In this document: positions 14,353 through 22,760 of the stretch, piece by piece
How positions within the stretch are numbered: position 1 is the first letter of the stretch
Layout: every line of letters starts with the position of its first letter
Assembly (NCBI GenBank): GCA_016125285.1
Contig: WGMA01000075.1
Location: 1 to 47,535 of the forward strand
Length of the DNA: 47,535 bases
Source: Phycisphaera sp.
Lineage (GTDB): Bacteria > Planctomycetota > Phycisphaerae > Phycisphaerales > Zrk34
Direction: 5' to 3'
Program-made: the position numbers and the translations under genes
Notes under the pieces: model-generated
The model's input: the letters and a program-made list of their open reading frames with translations, nothing else
The model's database searches: none
Told to the model about the DNA's origin: nothing

Positions 14353-15657
14353 ATGGACTGGTTCGCCTACCGAGACGACGGACAACTGTACTGCGAAGAC
14401 GTGAACCTCGACGCGCTGGCCGCGGAGGTCGGCACGCCGGTGTACATCTACTCGCGCAAGACGTTCGAGCATCACTACGACAGCATCGCCGGCGCGTTCG
14501 CCGAGCTCGACCCGCTGATCTGCTACTCGATCAAGAGCTGCGGCAACATCCACATCATCAGGCTCCTGGCCGAGCGCGGCGCGGGGATGGACGTGGTGAG
14601 CGGCGGCGAGCTGCACCGCGCGAAACTCGCGGGCGTCGACACGTCGAAGATCGTGTACGCGGGCGTGGGCAAGACCGACGCCGAGATCCGGGCCGGGATC
14701 GAGGCGGGCATCGGCTACTTCAACATCGAGTCCGAGGCGGAGTTCGAGAACATCAGCCACATCGCCGCGGAGATGGGCACGCCGTGCCACGGCGCGCTGC
14801 GCGTCAACCCCGACGTCGCCGACCCCAAGACGCACGCGAAGACGACGACCGGCAAGAAGGAAACGAAGTTCGGCGTCGACATCGAACGCGCCCGCCAGTT
14901 CTTCGAGGCGTACGGGCACAACGAGCACTGCAGGCTGACCGCGATCCACCTGCACATCGGCTCGCCGATCTACTCGCCCGATCCCTACGTGCTGGCGATC
15001 AACAAGGCGCTGGACCTCATCGAAGAGCTGCGCGGCAAGGGCTACACGATCGACGCGCTGGATATCGGCGGCGGGTACGCGGCGGACTACGAGACCGGCA
15101 AGAGCCCCGCGTACACCGACTACGCCGACGCGATCGTCCCGCTGCTGCGCGGCAAGGGGCTGAAGGTGATCCTCGAGCCCGGCCGGACCATCGCCGCGAA
15201 CGCCGGCGTGCTGCTGACGCGGGTGCAGTACGTGAAAACCGGCGGGTCGAAGAAGTTCGTCATCGTCGACTCCGGCATGCACCACCTCGTGCGCCCGGCG
15301 ATGTACGACGCGTTCCACTTCATCTGGCCGACGCACCTCGAGCCGAACTACCTGCCCGAGCACCGCGCGATGGAGATGACGCACGAGGGGCTGGAGACGA
15401 CGGACGTGGTCGGGCCGATCTGTGAGACGGGCGATGTGCTGGCGAAGGCGCGCATGATGCCGCCGGTGAATCGCGGCGACCTGCTGTGCGTGTTCACCGC
15501 GGGCGCGTACGGCATGGTGATGGCGAGCAATTACAACGCGATGCCGCGCCCCGCGGAGGTGCTCGTCGACGGCGCGACCGCGACGATCATCCGCCGCCGC
15601 GAGACCTACGCGGACCTGACCGACGCCGAGACCAAGATCGAAACCGTTCGGGTGTAA
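14353..15657 (+). CDS. lysA: Diaminopimelate decarboxylase
   Basis: PLP enzyme that makes lysine from meso-diaminopimelate. 434 aa. The alanine-racemase-fold barrel starts TPVYIYSRKTFEHHY. The PLP lysine is in CYSIKSCGNIHI, followed by GAGMDVVSGGELHRAK, the glycine-rich phosphate loop LDIGGGYAADYE, LEPGRTIAANAGVLLT, GPICETGDVLAKAR and the Tyr-containing AGAYGMVMASNYN. The ATG at 14353 has GGAG at good spacing; an in-frame ATG at 14341 is the alternative. A palindromic repeat separates it from the MFS gene. Confidence 0.95.
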   Translation: MDWFAYRDDGQLYCEDVNLDALAAEVGTPVYIYSRKTFEHHYDSIAGAFAELDPLICYSIKSCGNIHIIRLLAERGAGMDVVSGGELHRAKLAGVDTSKIVYAGVGKTDAEIRAGIEAGIGYFNIESEAEFENISHIAAEMGTPCHGALRVNPDVADPKTHAKTTTGKKETKFGVDIERARQFFEAYGHNEHCRLTAIHLHIGSPIYSPDPYVLAINKALDLIEELRGKGYTIDALDIGGGYAADYETGKSPAYTDYADAIVPLLRGKGLKVILEPGRTIAANAGVLLTRVQYVKTGGSKKFVIVDSGMHHLVRPAMYDAFHFIWPTHLEPNYLPEHRAMEMTHEGLETTDVVGPICETGDVLAKARMMPPVNRGDLLCVFTAGAYGMVMASNYNAMPRPAEVLVDGATATIIRRRETYADLTDAETKIETVRV

Positions 15658-15660
15658 GCG

Positions 15661-15801
15661 GCATCGAAACTCCTCTTTCCCGCGTGGGGGAGAGGCTGGG
15701 TGAGGGGGTCGATCCAGCGAACACGACGCCTCGTGAATTGCGTGACGTGTTCGAGCGATTCACCCTCACCCCGACCCTCTCCCTCATCGGGAGAGGGAGT
15801 C
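15661..15801. repeat. Composite palindromic dispersed repeat, copy 2
   Basis: Inverted relative to the copy at 137. CCCGCGTGGGGGAGAGGC and GGGTGAGGGGGTCGAT form the left part, ATTCACCCTCACCCCGACCC and the hairpin CCCTCTCCCTC/GAGAGGGAG the right. The centre pairs CGAACACG with CGTGTTCG, where copy 1 pairs CGAATGC with GCGTTCG. It fills the lysA-MFS gap. Confidence 0.78.
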
Positions 15802-15809
15802 AAACACCC

Positions 15810-17114
15810 ATGCAAATGCCCCGCATCAGTCCCGCCTCGGTCAAGCACACGCTGCGGGCGCTGCGCCACCGCAACTATCGGCTGTTCTACTTCGGGCAGG
15901 GCATCTCGCTGGTCGGCACGTGGCTGCAGCAGGTCGCGCTCGCGTGGCTGACGTACCGGCTGACCAACTCCGCGATGATGCTCGGCGTCGTCGGCTTCCT
16001 CGGACAGATCCCCGTCATGCTGCTCGGCCCGGTCGCGGGCGTCGTGGCGGACCACGTCAACCGTCGCCGGCTCATCATGACCACGCAGGCGCTGGCGATG
16101 ATCCAGGCGCTGATCCTCGCGTGGCTGACGATGTCGGGGCTCGTCGAGGTGTGGATGATCATCGCGCTGAGCCTCGGCCTCGGCTGCGTCTACGCCTTCG
16201 ACATCCCCACGCGGCAGGCGTTCATGTTTCAGCTCGTCGACAACCGCGCCGACCTCGGCAACGCGATCGCGCTGAACAGCTCGCTGGTCAACCTCGCGCG
16301 TATGGTCGGCCCGGCGATCGCGGGCGTGATGATCGGCCTGGCCGGCGAAGGCCCCTGCTTCCTGCTCAACGGCGTCAGCTACATCGCCGTGCTCGCGTCG
16401 CTGGCGATGATCCAGCTGCCGCCGGTCGGCGAGCGACCGCCGCGGCCGTCGATGTTCCGCAGCATGGTCGAGGGCTTCGGCCACACGTTCGGGTTCATGC
16501 CGATCCGCTCGCTGATCCTGCTGCTGTCGGTCTCCAGCGTCACGGGCATGGCGTTCACCGTGCTGATGCCGGTGTTCGCGAAGGACGTGCTGCACGGCGA
16601 TTCGCAGACACTCGGCCTGCTGATGGCCGCGTCGGGCCTCGGCGCGCTGATGGGCGCGCTGCACCTGGCCGCACGCCCCAACGTGCTCGGCCTCGGCAAG
16701 TTCATCCCCGCCGGAGCCGCGCTGCTCGGCGCGAGCATCCTCGGCTTCGCGGTCTCCGGCAACGTCTGGCTCTCGGCGGCGCTGCGCCTCACCGCCAGCG
16801 TCGGCATCGTCATCCAGATGGCGTCGACCAGCACGATCCTGCACACGATCACCGACGACGAACGCCGCGGACGCGTCATGGCCTTCTACACGATGGGCTT
16901 CATCGGCATGGCGCCCGTCGGCAGCCTGCTCGGCGGCACGCTCGCCACGCACGTCGGGCCGCGCATCACCCTGCTGATCGTCGGCACGTGCACGCTCATC
17001 GGCGCCGCGCTGTTCGCCGTCGCCCTGCCGCGCATCCGACAGGCCGTCCGACCCATCTATATCGAGCGCGGCGTCCTCGAGCCCGACTCCGACACCGCCG
17101 AACACGACGCGTGA
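15810..17114 (+). CDS. MFS exporter (EntS/MFS_3-like)
   Basis: 434 aa with about twelve membrane segments. The N-terminus RNYRLFYFGQGISLVGTWLQQVALAWLTY and the loop GVVADHVNRRRLIM (the GxxxDxxxRR signature between helices 2 and 3) are typical of the MFS_3/enterobactin-exporter branch, proton-driven exporters of siderophores or drugs. ALNSSLVNLARMVGPAIAGV is the usual helix-5 segment. Substrate unknown. The start at 15810 lacks a well-placed ribosome binding site of its own: the purine-rich GAGAGGGAG about 12 bases upstream is the end of the dispersed repeat. Confidence 0.9.
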   Translation: MQMPRISPASVKHTLRALRHRNYRLFYFGQGISLVGTWLQQVALAWLTYRLTNSAMMLGVVGFLGQIPVMLLGPVAGVVADHVNRRRLIMTTQALAMIQALILAWLTMSGLVEVWMIIALSLGLGCVYAFDIPTRQAFMFQLVDNRADLGNAIALNSSLVNLARMVGPAIAGVMIGLAGEGPCFLLNGVSYIAVLASLAMIQLPPVGERPPRPSMFRSMVEGFGHTFGFMPIRSLILLLSVSSVTGMAFTVLMPVFAKDVLHGDSQTLGLLMAASGLGALMGALHLAARPNVLGLGKFIPAGAALLGASILGFAVSGNVWLSAALRLTASVGIVIQMASTSTILHTITDDERRGRVMAFYTMGFIGMAPVGSLLGGTLATHVGPRITLLIVGTCTLIGAALFAVALPRIRQAVRPIYIERGVLEPDSDTAEHDA

Positions 17115-17140
17115 AAACTATCTAAAATGCGTTCCTCCGC

Positions 17141-17659
17141 ATGGCCAAACAACGCGTCATCTCCGCCGACTCGACCACGCCCGAAGAGGAGCGGACAGGC
17201 TATGTGGTGTACGTTGACATGGATGACGTTCTCTGTGATTACCGAGGCGCATACCGCTCGGCAAAACGTGAACATCCTGAAGTTGATTTCCCACAGAGTA
17301 TTCCGGGATTCTTTGAGAACCTTCGGCCGATTAACGGGGCCGTGGAAGCCGTTCGGTCCCTGCAGCAGTCATTCGACGTTTACGTGCTCACCGCACCGTC
17401 AACTCGCAATCCTCGTTCATACATGGAAAAGCGCATCTGGATCGAAGAGCACTTCGACTACCAGTTCACCAAGAAGCTGATTCTCTGTGCGAACAAGGGA
17501 CTCCTCAAAGGGCGCTGGCTGATCGACGACAACGTCACGGGAAAGGGGCAGGACACATTCGAAGGCGAAGTGATACACTTCGGGTCGACACAGTATCCGG
17601 ATTGGCTCGCGGTACTCGATTACATCGCACCCCAAAGACACGGTCAGGATGACCGCTGA
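17141..17659 (+). CDS. 5'(3')-deoxyribonucleotidase with an N-terminus copied from RuvB
   Basis: 172 aa HAD-fold phosphatase, probably dephosphorylating deoxynucleoside monophosphates: motif I VDMDDVLCDYRGAY (about residues 25-38), motif II VYVLTAPSTRNPRSYMEKR, motif IV WLIDDNVTGKG. The first 18 residues, MAKQRVISADSTTPEEER, are not part of the fold and match the first 18 of RuvB encoded directly downstream (49 of 54 bases identical). The stop overlaps the ruvB ATG (TGATG). The body is less GC-rich than its neighbours. Acquisition by insertion after the ruvB start, with duplication of that start, is the simplest reading. Confidence 0.88.
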   Translation: MAKQRVISADSTTPEEERTGYVVYVDMDDVLCDYRGAYRSAKREHPEVDFPQSIPGFFENLRPINGAVEAVRSLQQSFDVYVLTAPSTRNPRSYMEKRIWIEEHFDYQFTKKLILCANKGLLKGRWLIDDNVTGKGQDTFEGEVIHFGSTQYPDWLAVLDYIAPQRHGQDDR

Positions 17660-18705
17660 TGGCCAAGCAACGCATCATCTCCGCCGACACCACGACGCCC
17701 GAAGAGGAGCGGCTGAACCTCTCGCTCCGCCCCACCACGCTAGACGCCTACGTCGGCCAGCCCAAGCTCACCGAGAAACTCAGCATCGCGCTGCAGGCGG
17801 TCAGGGAACGCGGCGAGCCGATGGAGCACGTGCTGCTGCACGGGCCGCCCGGCCTCGGCAAGACCACGCTCGCGCACGTCGTGGCCAACGAGCGCGGCAC
17901 GCACCTGACCGTCACGTCCGGCCCGGCGCTGACCAAGGGCTCCGACCTCGTCGGCACGCTGACCAAGATGCAGAAGCACGACGTGCTGTTCATCGACGAG
18001 ATCCACCGCCTGCCCATGGCGCTCGAGGAGTACCTTTATTCCGCGATGGAGGATTTCAAGATCGACTTCGTCGTCGACTCCGGCATGCACGCCAAGACGA
18101 TCACGCTGCCGCTGCAGCCGTTCACGCTGATCGGCGCCACGACGCGCGCGGGCCTGATCAGCGGGCCGATGCGGTCGCGCTTCGGCATTACGGGGCACAT
18201 GGAGTTCTACGGCGAGGGCGAGCTGCTGAACATCCTCCGCCGCAGCGCGGGGCTGCTGGGTGTGGGTGACGTGGCCGAGTCGACGCTGCAGATGATCGCC
18301 AACCGCAGCCGGGGCACGCCGCGCATCGCCAACCGTCTGTTGAGGCGCGTGCGCGACTACGCGCAGATCAAGCGCAAGGGCGTGTTCGACGCCACGACCG
18401 TCGACAAGGCGCTCGAGCTCGAGGGCGTCGACACGCTCGGCCTCGACGAACTCGACCGCACGTACCTCCGCACGATCGCCGAGATCTACAGCGGCGGCCC
18501 CGTCGGCCTCGAAGCCGTCGCCGCGACGCTCAATGAAGACTCCGGCACGCTGGAGGACATGGTCGAGCCGTACCTGCTGCAGCTCGGCTTCCTCGCCCGC
18601 ACCCGCCGCGGCCGGGCCCTGACCAAGCGCGCCGCCGAGCACCTGGGCGTGACGATCACCGTCGACACGAGCGACCCGTCGCTGTTCGAAGCCGACGGGG
18701 AGTGA
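17659..18705 (+). CDS. ruvB: Holliday junction branch migration helicase RuvB
   Basis: Hexameric AAA+ motor of the RuvABC complex. 348 aa. It contains LRPTTLDAYVGQPKLTEKL, Walker A GPPGLGKTTLA, Walker B VLFIDEIHRL, sensor 1 LIGATTRAGLISGPMRSRFG (with the arginine finger) and the C-terminal winged helix ending in GRALTKRAAEHLG. It is complete and normal in length. The start overlaps the stop of the nucleotidase gene, so expression now depends on coupling to that gene. ruvA lies 27 kb away at 45347; ruvC is not in the window. Confidence 0.97.
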   Translation: MAKQRIISADTTTPEEERLNLSLRPTTLDAYVGQPKLTEKLSIALQAVRERGEPMEHVLLHGPPGLGKTTLAHVVANERGTHLTVTSGPALTKGSDLVGTLTKMQKHDVLFIDEIHRLPMALEEYLYSAMEDFKIDFVVDSGMHAKTITLPLQPFTLIGATTRAGLISGPMRSRFGITGHMEFYGEGELLNILRRSAGLLGVGDVAESTLQMIANRSRGTPRIANRLLRRVRDYAQIKRKGVFDATTVDKALELEGVDTLGLDELDRTYLRTIAEIYSGGPVGLEAVAATLNEDSGTLEDMVEPYLLQLGFLARTRRGRALTKRAAEHLGVTITVDTSDPSLFEADGE

Positions 18706-18719
18706 GCCGTACATATCCC

Positions 18720-18747
18720 CGGTGCGACCCGCTTCAGCGGGTCGCAC
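18720..18747. terminator. Perfect 12-bp hairpin after ruvB
   Basis: GGTGCGACCCGC-TTCA-GCGGGTCGCACC, 12 paired bases and a tetraloop, starting 15 bases after the ruvB stop. No T-run follows, so termination is inferred from position only. Confidence 0.5.
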
Positions 18748-18845
18748 CATGAATGAGACATCAACCCCTTGGTTTGCCGCGTTCGCAAATGCGCCCGCCG
18801 GTACTATGAGTGCGAGGATGGCGTGATCCGCATCGTCTGTGCGGA

Positions 18846-18877
18846 TTGACCGCGCGATCGGACTCATCGGTTATAAT
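18846..18877 (+). promoter_or_regulatory. Promoter of the SPFH gene
   Basis: A perfect TATAAT at 18872-18877, about 54 bases before the ATG. TTGACC at 18846-18851 is 20 bases upstream, longer than the 16-base spacing seen at other promoters here, so the -35 assignment is uncertain. Confidence 0.5.
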
Positions 18878-18930
18878 GCGGCGGTTCCGTCGGCAAACCC
18901 GCACGTCCGCCCCGAGCGAGGAGATACATC

Positions 18931-20082
18931 ATGGGACTCTGGGACAAGATCAAAGGCGAGTTCATTGACATCATCCAGTGGACGGACCCGTCCAGTGACA
19001 CGATGGTGTACCGCTTTGAACGCTACGGCAACGAGATCAAGTACGGCGCGAAGCTGACCGTCCGCGAAGGCCAGGCGGCGGTGTTCATCAACGAAGGCCA
19101 AATCGCCGACGTGTTCGCGCCCGGCATGTACGAGCTGAAGACCGAGAACATGCCGATCCTCACGACGCTCAAGGGCTGGAAGTACGGCTTCAACAGCCCG
19201 TTCAAGGCCGAGGTCTACTTCGTCTCCACGCGCCGGTTCACCGACCAGAAGTGGGGCACGAAGAACCCGATCATGCTGCGTGATCCGGAGTTCGGCCCGA
19301 TCCGCCTGCGTGCGTTCGGCACGTACGTGCTCCGCGTCATCAAGCCCGACGTGTTCATAAAAGAGATCGTCGGCACCGACGGGCACTTCACGACCAACGA
19401 GATCACCGATCAGCTGCGCAACATCGTGGTGACCCGCTTCGCCGACGCACTGGCGGAGTCGAAGATCCCCGCGCTCGACCTCGCGGCGAACTACAACGAG
19501 ATCGGCGACCAGCTGCTGGACAAGATCCAGAGCGAGATGGCGGAGTACGGCCTGGAGTTGAGCAAGCTGCTGGTCGAGAACATCTCGCTGCCCCCGGCCG
19601 TGGAGGAGGCGCTGGACAAGCGCACGAGCATGGGCGTGATCGGGAACATGCAGCAGTACCAGCAGTATCAGATGGGCACGGCGATCGGCGACGCGGCGAA
19701 GAACGAGGGCATGGGCGGACTGGCCGCCGGTGGCCTGGGCGCGGGCATGGGCATCGGCATGGCGAGCCAGATGGCCGGCGCCATCCAGCCGCAGCAGCCC
19801 GGCGCCGCCCCGCCGCCGATGCCCGGCGCGATGCCTCCCCCGCCGCCCGCCGCGGCGCAGTACTTCGTAGCGATCAACGGCCAGCAGGTCGGGCCGTTCT
19901 CGATGGACGTGCTGCGGCAGCAGATCCAGTCGGGCAACGTTCGGCCGGACTATCACGTGTGGAAGCAGGGCATGGCGTCGTGGCTGCCCGCGGGGCAGGT
20001 GCCGGAGATCGCGTCGCTGTTCAGCGCGACGCCGCCCCCGCCGCCGGGACCGGGCACGCCGCCGCCCCCGCCGGGCGCGTAA
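18931..20082 (+). CDS. SPFH-domain protein with C-terminal GYF_2 domain
   Basis: 383 aa. The N-terminal virion-core/YdjI-type SPFH domain (about 1-215) includes AKLTVREGQAAVFINEGQIADVFAPGMYEL and EDKIQSEMAEYGLELSKLLVENISLPPAVEEAL-type coiled segments. A Gly/Ala/Met-rich stretch (about 245-285), proline-rich linkers and a GYF_2 domain (about 310-350: YFVAINGQQVGPFSMDVLRQ and YHVWKQGMASWLPAGQVPEI) follow. It has no transmembrane signal, so it is probably a cytoplasmic scaffold. GGAG precedes the ATG. The next two genes, both zinc-motif membrane proteins, look like partners. Confidence 0.85.
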   Translation: MGLWDKIKGEFIDIIQWTDPSSDTMVYRFERYGNEIKYGAKLTVREGQAAVFINEGQIADVFAPGMYELKTENMPILTTLKGWKYGFNSPFKAEVYFVSTRRFTDQKWGTKNPIMLRDPEFGPIRLRAFGTYVLRVIKPDVFIKEIVGTDGHFTTNEITDQLRNIVVTRFADALAESKIPALDLAANYNEIGDQLLDKIQSEMAEYGLELSKLLVENISLPPAVEEALDKRTSMGVIGNMQQYQQYQMGTAIGDAAKNEGMGGLAAGGLGAGMGIGMASQMAGAIQPQQPGAAPPPMPGAMPPPPPAAAQYFVAINGQQVGPFSMDVLRQQIQSGNVRPDYHVWKQGMASWLPAGQVPEIASLFSATPPPPPGPGTPPPPPGA

Positions 20083-20162
20083 ATCTTCACTGGCGAAGCC
20101 GTCGCCCCCTTTTGTAGAATGCGCACCGAACGGGTGCACCACATTCTCGCAAGGGGGTCTAC

Positions 20163-20624
20163 ATGGAGTTCTGCCAGGTCTGTGGCGTTGAGGCGCCGAC
20201 AAAGAAGGTGTCGTTCCACCAGAACATCGGCGCGCTGATCATGCGGTTCAGCAAGTCGGTCGAGGGCAATCTGTGCAAGCGTTGCATCAACGAGACATTC
20301 TGGTCGTTCACCGGCACGAACCTCGTGCTCGGGTGGTGGGGCCTGGTCTCGCTGATCGTCAACCCGATCTTCATCATCAACAACACCGTGTACTACCTCA
20401 TGTGCATCGGCCTCGAGGCGCCGCCGCAGGGCGCGGGCAAGCCCGAGCTGACCGACGACGTGATCGACCGCATGGGACCCTACGCCGGGGAGCTGATCGA
20501 CCGACTCAACGCCGGCGAGGAGATCGACACGATCCTCCGCGACCTGTCGGCGCGGACGGGGCTGACGACCGGCGAGCTGATGCTCTACACGCGGGCGCTG
20601 GTCAAGGCGTCACGCGAGGGGTAA
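20163..20624 (+). CDS. Small membrane protein with paired CxxC motifs
   Basis: 153 aa. The N-terminus has CQVCG and, about 35 residues later, CKRCIN, which together could bind zinc. A hydrophobic segment follows (about 55-85: LVLGWWGLVSLIVNPIFIINN). The C-terminal half is soluble and helical (ELTDDVIDRMGPYAGELIDRLNAG). The start has AAGGGGG nine bases upstream. Sandwiched between the SPFH gene and a zinc-ribbon membrane protein gene on the same strand, it probably belongs to the same assembly. Function unknown. Confidence 0.72.
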   Translation: MEFCQVCGVEAPTKKVSFHQNIGALIMRFSKSVEGNLCKRCINETFWSFTGTNLVLGWWGLVSLIVNPIFIINNTVYYLMCIGLEAPPQGAGKPELTDDVIDRMGPYAGELIDRLNAGEEIDTILRDLSARTGLTTGELMLYTRALVKASREG

Positions 20625-20751
20625 GCCACGGGCGCCGGGATGACAGGCAACAAGCCGCGACGCAGCGCAGCGCCGTCGCGGGTGATCGGGTTTGGGGTCA
20701 CACCCGGGACGCCGCTGCGCTTTGTCCCGGCTTCGCATCAGGGGAATCACC

Positions 20752-21891
20752 GTGACCGACTCACCTCCTCCACCGCCGCTGCCCGCCGACGCCGAGCAGG
20801 CGCCGCCTACCGATCCCTCCGGCGCCGGGCCGAAGAAGTTCCCGTGCGGCCAGTGCGGCGCGAAGCTCGAATACACCGTCGGCCAGGACACGCTGTCGTG
20901 CCCCTACTGCGGACACGAGACACGCATCCCGCAGTCGAGCGACGAGATCGTCGAGATCGACTTCCAGGCGATGCTCGCCGAGCTGGCGGACCAGCAGGAC
21001 GTCGAGGAGTTCACGTCGTTCCACTGCGAGGGCTGCGGCGCGAACGTCGAGAAGCCGGAGAACGTCACGTCGATGGAGTGCCCGTTCTGCGGGTCGAACG
21101 TGGTGTCGACGGAGCGGTCGACGAAGCTGATCAAGCCGAAGTCGCTGCTGCCGTTCAAGATCACGCGTGACGAGGGCCGCCGGTCGTTCCGCGACTGGAT
21201 CACGTCGCTGTGGTTCGCGCCCAACAAGCTCAAGAGCTACGCCCGGCTCGACGACCGTCTCAACGGCATGTATGTGCCGTACTGGACGTACGACTCGGCG
21301 ACGGTCAGCTACTACACGGGCCAGCGCGGCATCAACCGCACCGAGTGGTACACCGACTCGCAGGGCAACCGCCAGTCGCGGACCGTCACCGACTGGTACC
21401 CGGCGAGCGGCACGGTCTGGCGTGACTTCGACGACGTGCTGGTGGTCGCGAGCCGGTCGCTGCCGCGCAAGTACGCCGACGAGCTCGAGCCGTGGGACCT
21501 GGACAACCTCGTGCCCTACGCCGACGACTACCTCGCGGGCTTCCGCGCCGAGAGCTACCAGGTCGAGCTGGCCGAGGGGTTCGGCATGGCGCGGGAGAAG
21601 ATGGCGAAGGTGATCGAGGGCGACGTGCGGCGGGACATCGGCGGCGACCAGCAACGCATCACCTCGGTCAACACGCAGCACAGCAGCGTGACGTTCAAGC
21701 ACATCCTGCTGCCGGTGTGGATCTGCGCGTACCGCTACAACGACAAGGTCTACCGGTTCCTGGTCAACGCGCGTACCGGCGAGGTGCAGGGCGAGCGGCC
21801 GTGGAGCTGGGTGAAGATCACGCTGGCCGTGCTCGCGGGACTCGCGGTGGTCGGCACGGTGATCTACTTCATCGCGCAGGGTCAGCACTGA
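20752..21891 (+). CDS. Zinc-ribbon membrane protein
   Basis: 379 aa. Two zinc-ribbon pairs at the N-terminus: CGQCGAKLEY ... CPYCGHETR (about 32-60), then CEGCGANVEK ... CPFCGSNVV (about 93-120). A large soluble region containing PYWTYDSATVSYYTGQRG and GEVQGERPWS precedes one C-terminal membrane segment (about 355-375). Such proteins are often misannotated as helicases because of the zinc ribbon; no helicase motif is present. The start is GTG at 20752 with GGGGA upstream. It completes a three-gene SPFH/zinc-protein cluster. Confidence 0.78.
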   Translation: MTDSPPPPPLPADAEQAPPTDPSGAGPKKFPCGQCGAKLEYTVGQDTLSCPYCGHETRIPQSSDEIVEIDFQAMLAELADQQDVEEFTSFHCEGCGANVEKPENVTSMECPFCGSNVVSTERSTKLIKPKSLLPFKITRDEGRRSFRDWITSLWFAPNKLKSYARLDDRLNGMYVPYWTYDSATVSYYTGQRGINRTEWYTDSQGNRQSRTVTDWYPASGTVWRDFDDVLVVASRSLPRKYADELEPWDLDNLVPYADDYLAGFRAESYQVELAEGFGMAREKMAKVIEGDVRRDIGGDQQRITSVNTQHSSVTFKHILLPVWICAYRYNDKVYRFLVNARTGEVQGERPWSWVKITLAVLAGLAVVGTVIYFIAQGQH

Positions 21892-21924
21892 CGCGTCACC
21901 TGGGCCGCGAATCAATCACACGTA

Positions 21925-22536
21925 TCACTTCCGCGCCAGCGCCTCGCGCATCGCGGCCTTGTGTCGGTCGTCGAGCTTCGCGATCGCCTCGCGCAGCACG
22001 TCAACCTGGCCGCTGCGCTCCAGCCCGTAGACGATGTCCCGCAGGCGCTTGTCGCGGTCGCGGAGGAATCGGGCGAAGGCGCGGTCGAGTTCCTCGCGGC
22101 CGTAGTGGGCGATCGGATCGACGAGCCCGGACTGCGCGACCGACCAGTCGATCATGCCGCGCGGCGTGTTGTCGAAGCGGAACTGGTCCAGCGTGGCCAG
22201 CAGGTGCGACCGGGGCGTGCCGAGCTTGTCGGTGGTCGACTCGGGCAGCGTGGCCAGTTCGTCGATCGTGGGCGGCGCGGCGTCCGCGCCCGACGGGGCC
22301 GCCCCGTCTTCGTCCGCCGGGACGTGACGCGGCGCGATCGGCGTGTCGGCGTCGACGACCTGAGCGAACGCCGTGTTGATCGTCTTGCGACCGGCGTTCT
22401 GGAACATGATCGTCAGGCGGTGCGCCGCCCGGCCGTCCTGCGTGATGGCCACCGCGGCGTCGATCACGCCGACGCCCCATTCGGGCCGACCCGCGTGTCG
22501 CACCTTGTCACCCTTATTGAACGGCGTCCGTGTCAT
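21925..22536 (-). CDS. DUF3553-like protein
   Basis: 203 aa. The N-terminus FNKGDKVRHAGRPEWGVGVI and HRLTIMFQNAGRKTIN form a short beta-barrel like DUF3553 or the CarD/PcrA C-terminal Tudor-type fold, followed by an acidic linker and a helical C-terminus (REELDRAFARFLRDRDKRLRDIV). Cytosolic. The barrel is the kind of module that contacts RNA polymerase or helicases, but that is inference. The start at 22536 lacks a strong ribosome binding site. A tRNA gene and its terminator lie just upstream. Confidence 0.7.
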   Translation of the reverse strand: MTRTPFNKGDKVRHAGRPEWGVGVIDAAVAITQDGRAAHRLTIMFQNAGRKTINTAFAQVVDADTPIAPRHVPADEDGAAPSGADAAPPTIDELATLPESTTDKLGTPRSHLLATLDQFRFDNTPRGMIDWSVAQSGLVDPIAHYGREELDRAFARFLRDRDKRLRDIVYGLERSGQVDVLREAIAKLDDRHKAAMREALARK

Positions 22537-22563
22537 GCGTACGTACTTCGATACTTCGTAAAC

Positions 22564-22587
22564 AAAAAACCCCGCCGCGAGGCGAGG
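22564..22587 (-). terminator. Terminator of tRNA-Leu
   Basis: On the minus strand CCTCGCC-TCGC-GGCGGGG is followed by six T. It lies 21 bases past the tRNA 3' end and before the DUF3553-like gene. Confidence 0.8.
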
Positions 22588-22607
22588 TTCATCGTCGGCG
22601 ACCTGAA

Positions 22608-22693
22608 TGCGGGCGAGAGGAGTCGAACCTCCACGGGATTTTACTCCCACTAGGACCTGAACCTAGCGCGTCTGCCAATTCCGCCACGCCCGC
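22608..22693 (-). tRNA. tRNA-Leu (anticodon CAG)
   Basis: 86 nt cloverleaf: acceptor GCGGGCG/CGCCCGC, D-arm GCG-GAATTGGCAGA-CGC, anticodon arm CTAGG-TTCAGGT-CCTAG with anticodon CAG, a long variable arm (GGGA...TCCC type), T-arm GGAGG-TTCGACT-CCTCT, discriminator A. CCA is not encoded. It is a useful comparison for the transposon-borne tRNA, whose D-arm is similar. Confidence 0.96.
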
Positions 22694-22713
22694 GGGCTAC
22701 GAACAGATGCAAC

Positions 22714-22741
22714 AGGGTAGTCGTCTGGCGATTCAAGTCAA
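22714..22741 (-). promoter_or_regulatory. Promoter of tRNA-Leu
   Basis: TTGACT (22736-22741), a 16-base spacer and TACCCT (22714-22719), 20 bases upstream of the mature 5' end. Confidence 0.6.
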
Positions 22742-22760
22742 GGGCCCCCGGTCCGCGGGG

